From Adineta vaga (Eukaryota; Rotifera): a stretch of DNA of 64,000 bases. The stretch spans positions 10,292,001 through 10,356,000 of the forward strand of contig CP075493.1 of assembly GCA_021613535.1 (NCBI GenBank). Direction: 5' to 3'. A program made the position numbers and the translations under genes. The notes under the pieces are model-generated. The model was not told the DNA's origin. It did no database searches and saw only the letters and a list, made by a program, of their open reading frames with translations. Shown in pieces: positions 23,190 through 34,700 of this stretch. The stretch's first letter is position 1; each line of letters starts with the position of its first letter.

Positions 23190-26100
23190 ATGAATAATGA
23201 TGATATGGATGATCAAAATGATTGTATTCAAGTAACTTTAACAAGAGTAAGTAACGAATTTGTTTCGCATAGAATCAGTATGATGATATTTTAGTCGACA
23301 TTACATGGTTTTGGTATTTCAATAAGCGAAGGAAATGATGAAAATGATAATCGATCATTGATTGTTTCGGATGTTATTAAAAATGGACCTGCTGATGGAA
23401 AAATTTTGTAAGAAGTTGTTCGTGTTCTGAATTTAGAAGAAATATATCATATTTTAATTAGGGTCAACGATCGTATTGTCAATGTGAATGGTCATCCTGT
23501 TGTACGTTATATGGAATATACGGCGATGAAATTAATTCGTGAATCGACTGATTTTGTTCATTTAGTATGGGAATGAATTTCTTGTTTATTCCCTTGTGTT
23601 TCATTTGAAGTTTTGTTCTCTATAGATTGTTGAACGACGAAAACATTCGACAAACGTGTCAGAAAATGGATCACCAATGAAATGTGTATGGAATAAAACA
23701 CGTAAAGATGATAAAATTGCCATTGTTCTTGATTGTCGATATTTTATTAAAAAAATTTCTCATAAATTTAATGAAAAATTGGATCATATTCAAGAAGGCG
23801 ACGAAGTTATTAAAGTAAAATTCGATATATTCTTTTGTTTACAACATGAGAGAAAGTCATCTATTGTTGTTAGATTAATGAAATACCAATTGATCGTTTA
23901 ACATTACAAGAAGCACAGAAACTAATTGATAAAACAAAAGATCAATTAATTCTATATACAATTCCAAGCAGATCACATACGAATCATCAAGAATCGACTT
24001 TTGCTTATAAAAAACTACAATCCGATTATAGTCAACATATATTTGAACAAGCAAAAACTTATCGTCATCAAACTTTTCCTCGACCAAAGTAGAATTCAAT
24101 GAAGTGTTCTTGTCATTCAATTTTCAATTTTTCATTTAGTTCGGGATCAAGATATGTCTCATTTTTTACGGAAACATCAAGCATGGGTATTCGACTCGCT
24201 GGTGGTAATAAATATGGTTTATTCATTTGTGAAATACAACCAAATAGTGTCGCATATAAGGCGGGATTATTTGTTAGTGATAAGATATTTAGTGTAAGTT
24301 TCAATATTTGTAGAATAGTCTGAAAGAAGAATTCGTCCTCTAGGTAAATAATGTCGATTTTACAACATTGACACGCGAAGAAGCTGTACTCTATTTAATG
24401 AATTTGAAAAGTTCACAAGTGAATATGATTGTGTCAAATCTATCACATGGTCAGTTTGTTGATTTTCTAAATCTTCTATTTATTATCTGCTATAGAATAT
24501 GAACAATTGTTATCTGATGTGGGTGGTGATTCATTCTATATTCGGTAAAAAAACGCTTTTGTAAATATAGTTTCAAGTGTTCATATAATATACTTTCAGT
24601 GCACATTTCACTTCGAAAGCATCCAATGATGAAGAACTATCCATTGGTATTAACGATGTATTTCATGTTACGGATACACTTTATAACGGTCAAGTTGGTT
24701 ATTGGGTGGCAACAAAACTGAATACACTTTCACCACAAACTAAATTAAATGGAGCCATTCCAAATAAATTACGGTAAGATACGTTGAAAAATTTAATTCT
24801 GTTTATTTGTATGGAGAAATTTGAATATTATAGAGCTGAAGAGTTGATTAAAACTGCACCAAGTTTGGATACGTTAATTAAATCGAAACAATTGTCTTTT
24901 AAGAGCAAATTACGGTCAAAATTTAGTGATAAACGGTCGCGATCTACTCTATCATTAAATCATTCGAAAGATGATTCAATTTTCAGTAAAATGACTTGTT
25001 GGAAACGTAAGTTATTGTATTTCTGTCGATAGATACAATGATAAATGTATTTTAGCTTTGATCAATTCAAAATTTTCTGCATATGAACGAGTTCGATTGA
25101 AAACAAGTAAATATATATTATTAAAAGAAGAATATTTTCAATTGATTATTTTAGTTACTATTATTCGACCTGTTGTTTTATTGGGTCCATTGGCTGATAT
25201 TGCACGTGATCGATTATTATCTGAATATTCTGATCAATTTGAATCACCTCGTAAGTCATCCGATTGATATCGAAAGATATAAGAAGTGAACATCTATCAT
25301 TTAGAAACACATATTCATTCAACAAATAAAACATGTACGAATATAATCAAATTACAGAGTATCAAAGATGTTATTCACAAAGTAAGCATTTAAGATTGAG
25401 TATAATATGTAAGTTGATTATCTATCTTAGAATCATCATTGTCTATTGGATATTACACCATCCGCTATCGAACAATTGAATTATGCTGAATACTATCCAA
25501 TTGTTATTTATTTTCGTGCATCAGATCGTCGTATTGTAAAACAAATTCGTCATGAATATGGTAAACTTTATCAAAAATCGTCTCGCCGTTTATTTGATAC
25601 TTCTGAATATGTTGAACATTTTTACTCGTATTTATTTACATCAATTATCAAACTTGATTCTTCGACAAATTGGTACGAAACGATGAGAAATCAAATTGAA
25701 TTACAACAAGAACAACCAATTTGGATGAATTGTAATCAAACTATGGAGAAAGATTTTCTTAAATCAAATGAATATTTTATTTCAACAAGACTTAGTTATT
25801 CGGATGAATATTCAATATCTGATAAATCATCATTAGATATAGATATGATGAATCGAAAAGAAAAGAATCATTTACAAAGAGTAGCATCCGATCCTATGAT
25901 GTTTCAAAACGATACAATTACTAAAGCTTATTTAACTAAGTTAACTCATGATATAGAAGATGATGGTGATGATGATGATGATGACCATGAACGATATGAG
26001 AATCATCGATTTATTCCATTACCAAATCGTTGTCATTCAGTTATTGAAATGCCAACAAATGATATTGAAAATGTTCAACGTCGAGCAGAATTTTTGTATC

Positions 26101-27281
26101 CAAATACACCATTACTCTATCAGAGATCTCTACATAATTCGAAAGCAAATGAAGTTCAAACGGATAAATACATCAATGTAAATCTATTTGCTTAAAAACG
26201 AAATTTCTACAAATCTTCTCTCTACTTTAGAATCGATATTCTCTTAATACACGTCGTGAAAGCTATCTAGACAATGAACCAAAGATTATTTCTACAAATC
26301 AAAGTTCATTACGACGACCATTGATTGCTCCGAAATTACGTACGATCAATTCCATTGAACAACTTAGTTCTAGCGATAGCAATGGATCAATTCGAAAGAA
26401 TCTTCTAGACAAATCAACCATGACAGCAATTCGATCGAATACTTCAGATTTGAATCATCGCGTATCAATTCCATTGATGAATTCAAATGAAAATTTTTGC
26501 ACAGAGTCTTTACTGAAACAAAAAATGTGTTCCAGTAAAAAACATAATCATACCGAACAAACAAAATCACAAGTATTTCCAACAGCACTATTACAAAAAC
26601 CACGTGTTTACACCTATGATGATCAAAATTTTCTCACGCAACAACAAAATATTCTTTCTTCATCATCGGAATCATCAACGCAGAGTCTAAAAGAAAAGAA
26701 TATCAAAGAAGTGGGTGAAACAAGGTACACTAAAGATTCTCTTTCTTTTCGTCTATTATTTTGAAATTCTTTTCTTTTTTTGTTTTGAAGTGCATATTCT
26801 ATTCAAGATGGGTATGGTATTATCGGTAGTGCTCGAGGGATTATGGATTATTATGGTGGAAAATTATCATGTCCATCAACAGGTGTTTCGTTATTTGTAC
26901 CTGTTGGTGCAATTCGTGAAGGTATTCGACAAGAAATCTATTTTCAAGTTTGTCAAGATGGTTCACATCTTGAAAAGGTCAATGGTCAATTACTTAGTCC
27001 CATCGTTATTTGTGGTCCAAATGGAATTCAATTCGAAAAACCTGTAGAATTAATTTTACCTCATTCAGCTGGACATACAGCTCAACATTTATCTCTTACA
27101 CTTCATGGAACGAATCAAAGTAAGGTTTTCTCGTTTTTTTAAAATTTTGTTCAGAATAATGAAAGAAAAAACTTATTTAGATGGCAAAACAAATTGTCAG
27201 CAACAAAATAAATCGTCTATGACGAATGGAATTCATCATGTTACGAATTCGAATGTTTCAATTCTTGTAGATCATTTTTAG
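23190..27281 (+). CDS. TJP1: Tight-junction scaffold ZO-1 / Polychaetoid homologue (PDZx3-SH3-GUK-ZU5)
   Basis: Seventeen exons (23190-23246, 23295-23407, 23462-23564, 23626-23814, 23874-24088, 24140-24293, 24344-24449, 24496-24544, 24600-24773, 24834-25006, 25056-25106, 25155-25250, 25305-25381, 25431-26177, 26231-26724, 26791-27119, 27181-27281) keep phase throughout and encode about 1075 residues. ZO-1 is a MAGUK that links junction membrane proteins to actin. Order: PDZ1 with carboxylate-loop GFGISI, PDZ2 with [15 protein letters not shown]3 with [18 protein letters not shown], an SH3-like part ([20 protein letters not shown]), a degenerate guanylate-kinase domain ([19 protein letters not shown], then [10 protein letters not shown] and [10 protein letters not shown]), a Ser-rich linker of about 350 residues, and a C-terminal ZU5 domain ([27 protein letters not shown]). 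Presence of ZU5 excludes ZO-2 and ZO-3. It is shorter than fly or human proteins because of a brief linker. An actin-binding region was not identified. Confidence 0.95.
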
Positions 27282-27296
27282 TTCATTTATTTATGC

Positions 27297-28488
27297 TTAT
27301 TTTCGTCCGACAAATGTTTCCATTGCATTTGATAAACCAAAAAATTGAATAAATCGATCAACACATTCATCTGGCAATAATCTAAAAAAATGATAAAGAG
27401 CAGAGCATACTTCAAATTGAAGATTTTTATTTCCTACCCTTTGAGAATATAAAATAAAATTGCATGTGGTGGTAACATAACAAAGCGTTTATTTCTTCGA
27501 ATAGCATCAACAATTGCATCACAGACATAATTTTCATCAAGTAAAGTAGCTGTAGCAGAACTGAAAATAAGAAATCATCGAAATCGTATTTTCTCTCACG
27601 TCAGAACAAATTCTTACGATGATGAAACACCATGGAACATGCCAGTATTGATAAATGTTGGACAAATAACTGTTGTAATGACACCATCTTTCTTTGTTTG
27701 TTTTAATTCAGCTGTTAAAGCATCATGTAATCCAACAGCAGCATATTTCGATGAACAATAATCAGTTAGTTTACTAATACCTAAAGAAATTTTGTTTAAG
27801 ATACACAGTGTAGGAAAGAATAAACATACCAAAAATACCAGCACCAGAAGCAATGGTAACGATATGACCACGGTTTTGAGCTAACATTGGACCAAGAAAG
27901 GCTTTTAAAACCCAAAAATGAGCAATAATATTAACATCAAATGTACGTTGAATAGAAACATCATCAATATCTAATAAGGTTTTTCCACTAACAACACCAG
28001 CATTATTAATAACAATGGTAACATCTCCAACTTCATCTCGAACCTACATATTGCAATCAACAATTTAAAAAGAAAAGAAATTTAATCTTTACTTTTTGAG
28101 CAACTCGATAAACATCATTTCTATCACATAAATCAACTTTCATTGCATAAACTTTTGCACGTGAATTTTCACTCAGTATTTGTCGTTTTGTTTCTTCATT
28201 GCCTTTTTCATTCACATCCCATAGTACGACAGTAGCGCCATAAGATGCCAATCGTTTTGTTACACCTCGACCAAGTCCAGAACCTTGTAAATAAACAAAA
28301 CTTATCAATAACACTCTCTGCACAACTTTTTCTAACAAACCTGCTCCTGTAATAAGAATAATATCATTTTCCACATTTTTAACAATTTTTTGTACTAATA
28401 AAATACGTCCTAATGATTTAATCCAATAATAAATAAGCATTAAAAATGCCTGTGCATATTCTAAAACAACGGTTACACCAGACGCCAT
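27297..28488 (-). CDS. Short-chain dehydrogenase/reductase, SDR16C (retinol dehydrogenase 10 / RDHE2) type
   Basis: Six exons in transcript order (28341-28488, 28093-28283, 27830-28043, 27618-27780, 27438-27560, 27297-27381) join in phase to 307 residues. The N-terminus (MASGVTVVLEYAQAFLMLIY) is a membrane anchor, as in ER- or lipid-droplet-bound RDH10 and SDR16C5. The cofactor site ILITGAGSGLGRGVTKRL is complete and followed by a strand ending in Asp (VLWDVNEKG), which predicts NAD(H) preference. NNAGVVSGK is the structural NNAG motif. The catalytic triad is Ser (IASGAGIFGIS), Tyr and Lys (YCSSKYA). The substrate is probably a retinoid or another lipid alcohol; this is inferred from the subfamily. 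The gene lies tail to tail with the ZO-1 gene, with only 15 bp between the two stop codons. Confidence 0.92.
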
Positions 28489-28769
28489 GATTGTATAAAA
28501 GATAATAAATGAAAAGATAATAACATTCTTTGTTGACTTCTATATATATATGTACTTCGCATGACGATCGTTTCGTACTATTCTGTCGGCCAATGTGCAC
28601 GACCCTCAAAATTTTTCGTTCTCTATTATAACGACAGAAAAGAAAATGCAATTTGATTTTGTTCTGTCAAATAAAGTTAATCATATTTTCATTTACACTC
28701 CTTCCAAATTTGAAGTGGTCTGGCAACGTACATAAATTGAGAATTCAACTGTTTGCCTGCTTGTAAATT

Positions 28770-29135
28770 ATGCGATATAAATGTGTTGGCTTTCCAATCT
28801 GTATAAGATCATTTGAAAATGGTCATGTTTTACGTGCTCATCAACTGTCTTGTGAACATGCATCAATGAAATTAAATGCAAATATTCAACGAGAACAACA
28901 TGCACAATCAATTAAATATGGTTACCCAATGAATGGAAGAAAAGGAGAGAAACGATACATAACTTATGCTGGTCTAGATAATACACAAAAGTTTCTTATT
29001 CGCGATCGATATCAACTTGGAGGAAATGGCACGAATCAAGGATCTTATCAGCGAATTCGTCAACCATCACATTTGGAAAATATTACCATTCAGACGAAAT
29101 CAACCGCGATGGATTTTAGTGGATATTATACATAA
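28770..29135 (+). CDS. Small protein with a Cys/His zinc-finger-like N-terminus
   Basis: A single open frame of 121 residues starting at an ATG 281 bp from the divergent SDR start. The first 35 residues contain CVGFPICIRSF, then LRAHQLSC, spaced like a C2HC finger (Cys-x5-Cys, then His and Cys about 16-20 residues on). The remainder is polar and rich in Gln, Asn, Tyr and Gly (RYQLGGNGTNQGSYQRIRQP) and is likely disordered, ending SGYYT. Upstream exons are possible because finger proteins of this size often have a longer N-terminus, but none was found. It could be a nucleic-acid or ubiquitin-binding protein. No family name is justified. Confidence 0.55.
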   Translation: MRYKCVGFPICIRSFENGHVLRAHQLSCEHASMKLNANIQREQHAQSIKYGYPMNGRKGEKRYITYAGLDNTQKFLIRDRYQLGGNGTNQGSYQRIRQPSHLENITIQTKSTAMDFSGYYT

Positions 29136-30246
29136 AAAAAGTTGTTTTTGTTTGCTTCTACAAAGTTTGATTTATGTAAAGAGAATGTAAAAAAAGCGAA
29201 TAATGTGTTGTTTTTTTAAGCTAGGAGAGAACGAACGAGAGTGATCGATTCTTTTCAATGTAAAGGTGACTTATTATAGAAATTTCGATCGCACAACATG
29301 GCAATGATGACTCTCGGATCCGATTGGATTTAGATCATTTCCTCTAAGTATATGTTCATAATTGAAATACATTCTGTTAAATAAGCTGCCATCTGAGTTG
29401 GTATGGTTACTAGTGTATTTTTCACCCAGGACCAGATCATGAATTGTAACCTTGGTAGTCATACCGTAAAAAGCATTTTTCTTTGTGAATTACGAATATT
29501 TATCCGAAACACAAAGAGTAGTATCTACATGCCATTAACACTGAAATAGCTATCATCAAATCTGTTTTAACTTGACTTTCTTATGTTTCTATATTGTGAA
29601 TACCTTATCATTTATTATCCGAGTGATCAGTGTGTATTAGACAATGTCTGCATCTCGTTATACTTGTCTAAGAATTCCCTGTAACATATGCCATTTCAAT
29701 GTCATCGCTGCCACTATTGTATGTATTAAATTTATCCATTTTTAGACTCCATATTTTTTACGTCATACTTCTGCCAATCGTAAAACAGAACCAAAAGCAG
29801 CGCATCAATTTCGATGAAAACCACCATTAGATTATACATACATCATATTTCATTATTCTACTGCAGATACTTAGCCTTCATCGCCTGTTGACGATTATCA
29901 ATAATTATTTGCTAGGCTTCATATTCTTAAAACTTTTATCATCCAAAACTCAAACTAGCATTTAATTTGCCTTCTTATTTGACATATGTTCTTCAATCTA
30001 CTTTTAAACTTTAATTTCGTATCACGCTGCAAAAGTAAACACTGAACTGTTATATATTATCCAACATCTGAAACATGATCAGCCAATTCCAAAAGGCTGA
30101 AAGGAATCGCAGGTGCAACTTCAAATTCTTTCAACAATAAGAAAAGATTTCCATGCTAATTTGACGATAAAACTTTTATTTCAATTGAAATATTCTTCAG
30201 TTTTCCTTTGTTATCAAGTCCTCTTAACATTCCCACAATATTTCAG
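29136..30246. other. Intergenic, no gene seen
   Basis: About 1.1 kb downstream of both the small finger ORF and the ART-LRR gene, which converge here. A 62-codon minus-strand frame at 29274-29462 lacks support. Confidence 0.45.
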
Positions 30247-31734
30247 CTATGATGCAATTTTTAGTTTGCTGTTTCTTTGTTGTGCGACCCGCAAATATTG
30301 TGCACCCTTCTCTCCGATTTGATTGTTGTAGAGGTCGAGTGTGGTGAGTGTCTGAATGAAACGAGCAATACTAGCATGAAAGAGGGAGAGATGGAAACAT
30401 CAGTGGACTCACCGTGTTCTGTCGTAATGCATCACTCAGATGTTGTGCACCGATCTCTCCGACTTGATTGCTTGTGAGGTCGAGTGTGGTGAGTGTCTGA
30501 ATGAAATGAACAATAGTGGCATGGAACAGGGAGAGATGGAAACATCATTGGACTCACCGTGTTGTGTCGTAATGCATCACTCAGATGTTGTGCGCCCTTG
30601 TCTCCGATTTGATTCCGAGAGAGGTTGAGTGTGGTGAGTGTCTGAATGAAATGAGCAATAGTAGCATGAAAGAGGGAGAGATGGAAACAACATTGGACTC
30701 ACCGTGTTGTGTCGTAATGCATCACTCAGATGTTGTGCACCTGCATCTCCGATTTGATTGCCTCCGAGGTTGAGTGTGGTGAGTGTCTGAATGAGATGAG
30801 CAATAGTAGCATGAACAAGGGAGAGATAAAAACACCAGTGGACTGACCATGTTGTGTCGTAATGCATCGCTAATATATTGTGCACCCTTCTCTCCGATTT
30901 GATTGCTTGTGAGGTAGAGTGTGGTGAGTGTCTGAATGAAATGAGTAATAGTAGCATGAAAGAGGGAGAGATGGAAACATCAGTGGACTCACCGTGTTCT
31001 GTCGTAATGCATCGCTAATATATTGTGCACCCTTCTCTCCGATTTGATTGTTAAAGAGGTTGAGTTTGGTGAGTGTCTGAATGAAATGAACAATAGTGGC
31101 ATGGAAGAGGGAGAGATGGTAACATCATTGGACTCACCGTGTTCTGTAGTAATGCATCACTCAGATGTTGTGCGCCCTTGTCTCCGATTTGATTCCGAGA
31201 GAGGTCGAGTGTGGTGAGTGTCTGAATGAAATGAGTAATAGTAGCATGAACAAGGGAGAGATAAAAACACCAGTGGACTGACCATGTTGTGTCGTAATGC
31301 ATCGCTAATATATTGTGCACCCTTCTCTCCGATTTGATTGCTTGTGAGGTAGAGTGTGGTGAGTGTCTGAATGAAATGAGTAATAGTAGCATGAAAGAGG
31401 GAGAGATGGAAACATCAGTGGACTCACCGTGTTCTGTCGTAATGCATCGCTAATATATTGTGCACCCTTCTCTCCGATTTGATTGTTAAAGAGGTTGAGT
31501 TTGGTGAGTGTCTGAATGAAATGAACAATACTAGCATGAAAGAGGGAGAGATGGAAACATCATGGGACTCACCGTGTTCTGTAGTAATGCATCACTCAGA
31601 TGTTGTGCGCCCTTGTCTCCGATTTGATTGCTTGTGAGGTAGAGTGTGGTGAGTGTCTGAATGAAATGAGTAATAGTAGCATGAAAGAGGGAGAGATGGA
31701 AACACCAGTGAACTCACCGTATTCTATCATAGAA
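30247..31734 (-). repeat. Tandem array of 145-bp modules, each one LRR exon plus one 61-bp intron
   Basis: Donor sites recur at 30413, 30558, 30703, 30848, 30993, 31138, 31283, 31428, 31573 and 31718, exactly 145 bp apart. Each module has an 84-nt exon starting ACACTCACC and a 61-bp intron starting GTGAGT or GTCAGT and ending TTCATTCAG. Introns are conserved nearly as well as exons. The block starting at 30848 is repeated almost unchanged at 31283 (435 bp, three modules). The module at 31718 is a decayed remnant with in-frame stops. Confidence 0.92.
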
Positions 31735-34700
31735 CTATATTAGGATGTGTTAGTCGCTCTGTTAAGAAAGTAGTTAAAATTAATAGGACTATTCGACTGA
31801 TTATAAAATTGCTACGATCCTTAGTCATAATTACTCATTTCGGTTCGCTGAACAATCAGTGTTGTCCATCTGGGTCAGTGTATGAAGGAAACGTCTAAGT
31901 GATCTAGAACTTGGTTTATGGATGAGAAAAGGTTTGCTCTGATGGAATTCGACGATGTATGAACTGAAACTAAATATTTCTTGATACGAGAGAGAATACA
32001 TGTGTCGTTTCTAAAATAGTTGCAATATGCATCATCCTATCATTATCAAGAGATAGGAATTGGCATATTAATATTCAGGGGTAAAGATAAGCTTCATTAG
32101 TACGTGACATACGGGACCGTTGACGGTCTACCACTCACTCAGTTGTTGACTTGATGAGGGAGAATAATCCTTCTTAGGAATCTCAAAGGTCAACATTACA
32201 TACAACCAGTTAGTGTAGCATATTTCCATTCAAAAATACCATAGTAACTAACCGATCAGGATGCTTCTTGCCTAACTTTAACTACTAGACTCAACACACT
32301 AGTTTCAGAATTTCAGATGAGACACATGAATAAGAACAGTTCAACTATTGTGAAAAACCTACAGTTACCTGAAACAATATAGGATCTTTCTAATACCAAC
32401 AATATGAACCTAGGGAAACACACAATAATACTCTCTCAAATGTTTTACTCGACCACTTTATACACATAGATTTCTATGAGATTTGGAAATAATAATTTCG
32501 ATTAGAGTTGGGTAAAATTATGATTTCACATTAGAATCATTAAATCTAAATTTCTCGATATTTATTTTATTTAAAGAGCCGAGGGAGAAATCGTGCACTG
32601 TAGATTAGGTCATTTCTTCCACGAAACGATCGACCTTGATCATAAATATCCTCTTCCAAAGAATCATCCACTAAACACTTCGATATCACAAGATAGATAG
32701 CACCCTTTATGACAAAAAATGACGCATATTTTGCATCTACAAATAAATGGACATATCATAGTTAGTCGATTTAGTTGAAATTCGTCTGCTCATACTTTCA
32801 AATCACAAATATTGACAGAGTATGAATTTATATCATCGAATACATCGTCACATAATCGAATCGGACAAAAAGAAAGTGTCTTGAAAACTTGCGCTATACA
32901 AATACATTTCGTACATATAATGACATGTACAACTAGCAATAAGAAAATATGTATTAGACCGTTGCAAGGAAATGGATTGTACAAATATCATAGAAATATA
33001 TTGTGTAAACGACTACAGAAAGACAGGGACATGACTTCTCTCACGATTCCGTATCAAAAGAGCACAAATAATGATTAGTAACTGCAATATAATTATGAGT
33101 AATCTTTTTCCTTATTCGAACCAATGATCGTCGTTGCACTGTTTGGTCAAGTTTGAATTATCACTCATATTAGAAATTGAAATGATGACACATATCATAG
33201 TGTCAGGGTTAAGAGATTCAAAAGGCAAACGTCACATGTCTGTATTTGGTTCCTGAACAAATCTTTCTCTTTCAACAAACATCTGCCGCTTGTTTATTCA
33301 TTATTTAACATTTATCAGAACTTCACACAACTTTCATTTGTTCTACCGCCGAATCTCAAAGACCAAAAGAGTTCCTTTGAAAATAAAAAGTTACTGCTAG
33401 CCGTTCTGACAATTCTGTATGCTATTCAGATTCCAAACATATTGTTGTGATAACAACAAATGTCTCATTCAAACGCTGTTTCGTTCTTCAACACAAAACA
33501 TCTTTTAAACAGAATTCTCAACTTTTGCATATCTTCTCAGAATATTATTATAGAAAGTCAAATATATGCATAGATAGAACATGTAAAACAATACTTTTGA
33601 TAGCGCACGATATTAAAATGTCTTATATGCATGATATAGCGTTGCCCAAAAATATAAAATAAACAAAAGTTAACCTTGATCATACCGAATGTGTATGATA
33701 TATGTTATAGCAGTTCATTAACTACTCAGATATGTGCATCGATTCTATGTCAATGCATAAAAACTACTCAACATGTTAATCAACGTATTTGTGATAGAAT
33801 TCCAAATGCAAACAGAGATCTACTTCACTATGGATTACTCAATGATGAAAACTAGTCTTGTCAAATATTTCAATTGAATTCCTAACATATTATACACCTA
33901 ATAAAAATATTCATCACATATAGAGTACACAACTCTACAAAACTCCAAAATCTGTCTACTTCATAATTCTATAGTGGATGACGTTTGTTCACAAGATCTC
34001 TTCAACCAGCAAACATCTTCTAGAACATGATCATCAAACCTAACAGCATTTTCATTAAGTCAAAGAAGTATATTTGAAATACAAATTAGATTCTAAGTAT
34101 CTTCATTTCGAATCAAAAATCCAATTCTTATAGCCTACTTTTTGAAAACACAACTGCCTCATCTTAACGATATCAACTTATACACCAATATTTTCACAAT
34201 ATACACTTTCATTTGCAATACTACAAAGAATTGAGATGATGACTTCAAAAAATGCAATTCTGACACAATTTCTACTATGAAACATAATCGATCTACTGAT
34301 GAGATGAAAAAAACTCTATCGAATGAACTATATCTGCATTTGCATTCCACTATAAATGGCATCTACTTCTGTGAATTCTGGTTTTTCTTAAATAGTTTCA
34401 CGAAAACGAATGTTACTCACTTTGTTTTCTTGTATACAATAATAAGCCACTATTTCCATATCTTCCGCAGTCATTTTTTTGTAGCATAAGTTTAATTCAG
34501 ATTGGTCTTTCTGATCAGCAATAAGTTTTTCTAGTGAAGCATTTCGATATAAAGGTTTGGGTAGTTTCTTGATTATCGGTTGTGTTGTGATGGAAGTTGT
34601 GATTTTAGTTTTAGTAGCCGATGGTTTTATACTTGAAGTTGAATCTACAAAAAGATGAACCCTTTCACATAGACATTATTAGTGATATTAGGTGTTTTGT

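Noticed and set aside
22978-23231. Possible upstream coding exon of the ZO-1 gene
   Set aside because: The frame does not carry into the PDZ1 exon; a TTTTTCTAG before the ATG is better explained as the end of a 5'-UTR intron.
28418-28651. 77-codon minus-strand ORF over the SDR start
   Set aside because: It overlaps the true first exon of the SDR in another frame and has no conserved feature.
30277-31217. Plus-strand ORFs with repeated ECGECLNEM peptides across the LRR array
   Set aside because: They run through the minus-strand introns and exons alike and lack their own splice or start logic. The minus strand gives proper LRRs with GT...AG introns.
30247-31734. CRISPR-like array (regular 145-bp spacing)
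   Set aside because: Repeats are coding LRR exons with conserved introns, not short identical repeats with unique spacers, and the genome is eukaryotic.
32812-33078. 88-codon plus-strand ORF inside the long ART-LRR intron
   Set aside because: Mixed composition without domain features and overlapped by a minus-strand ORF; chance frame.
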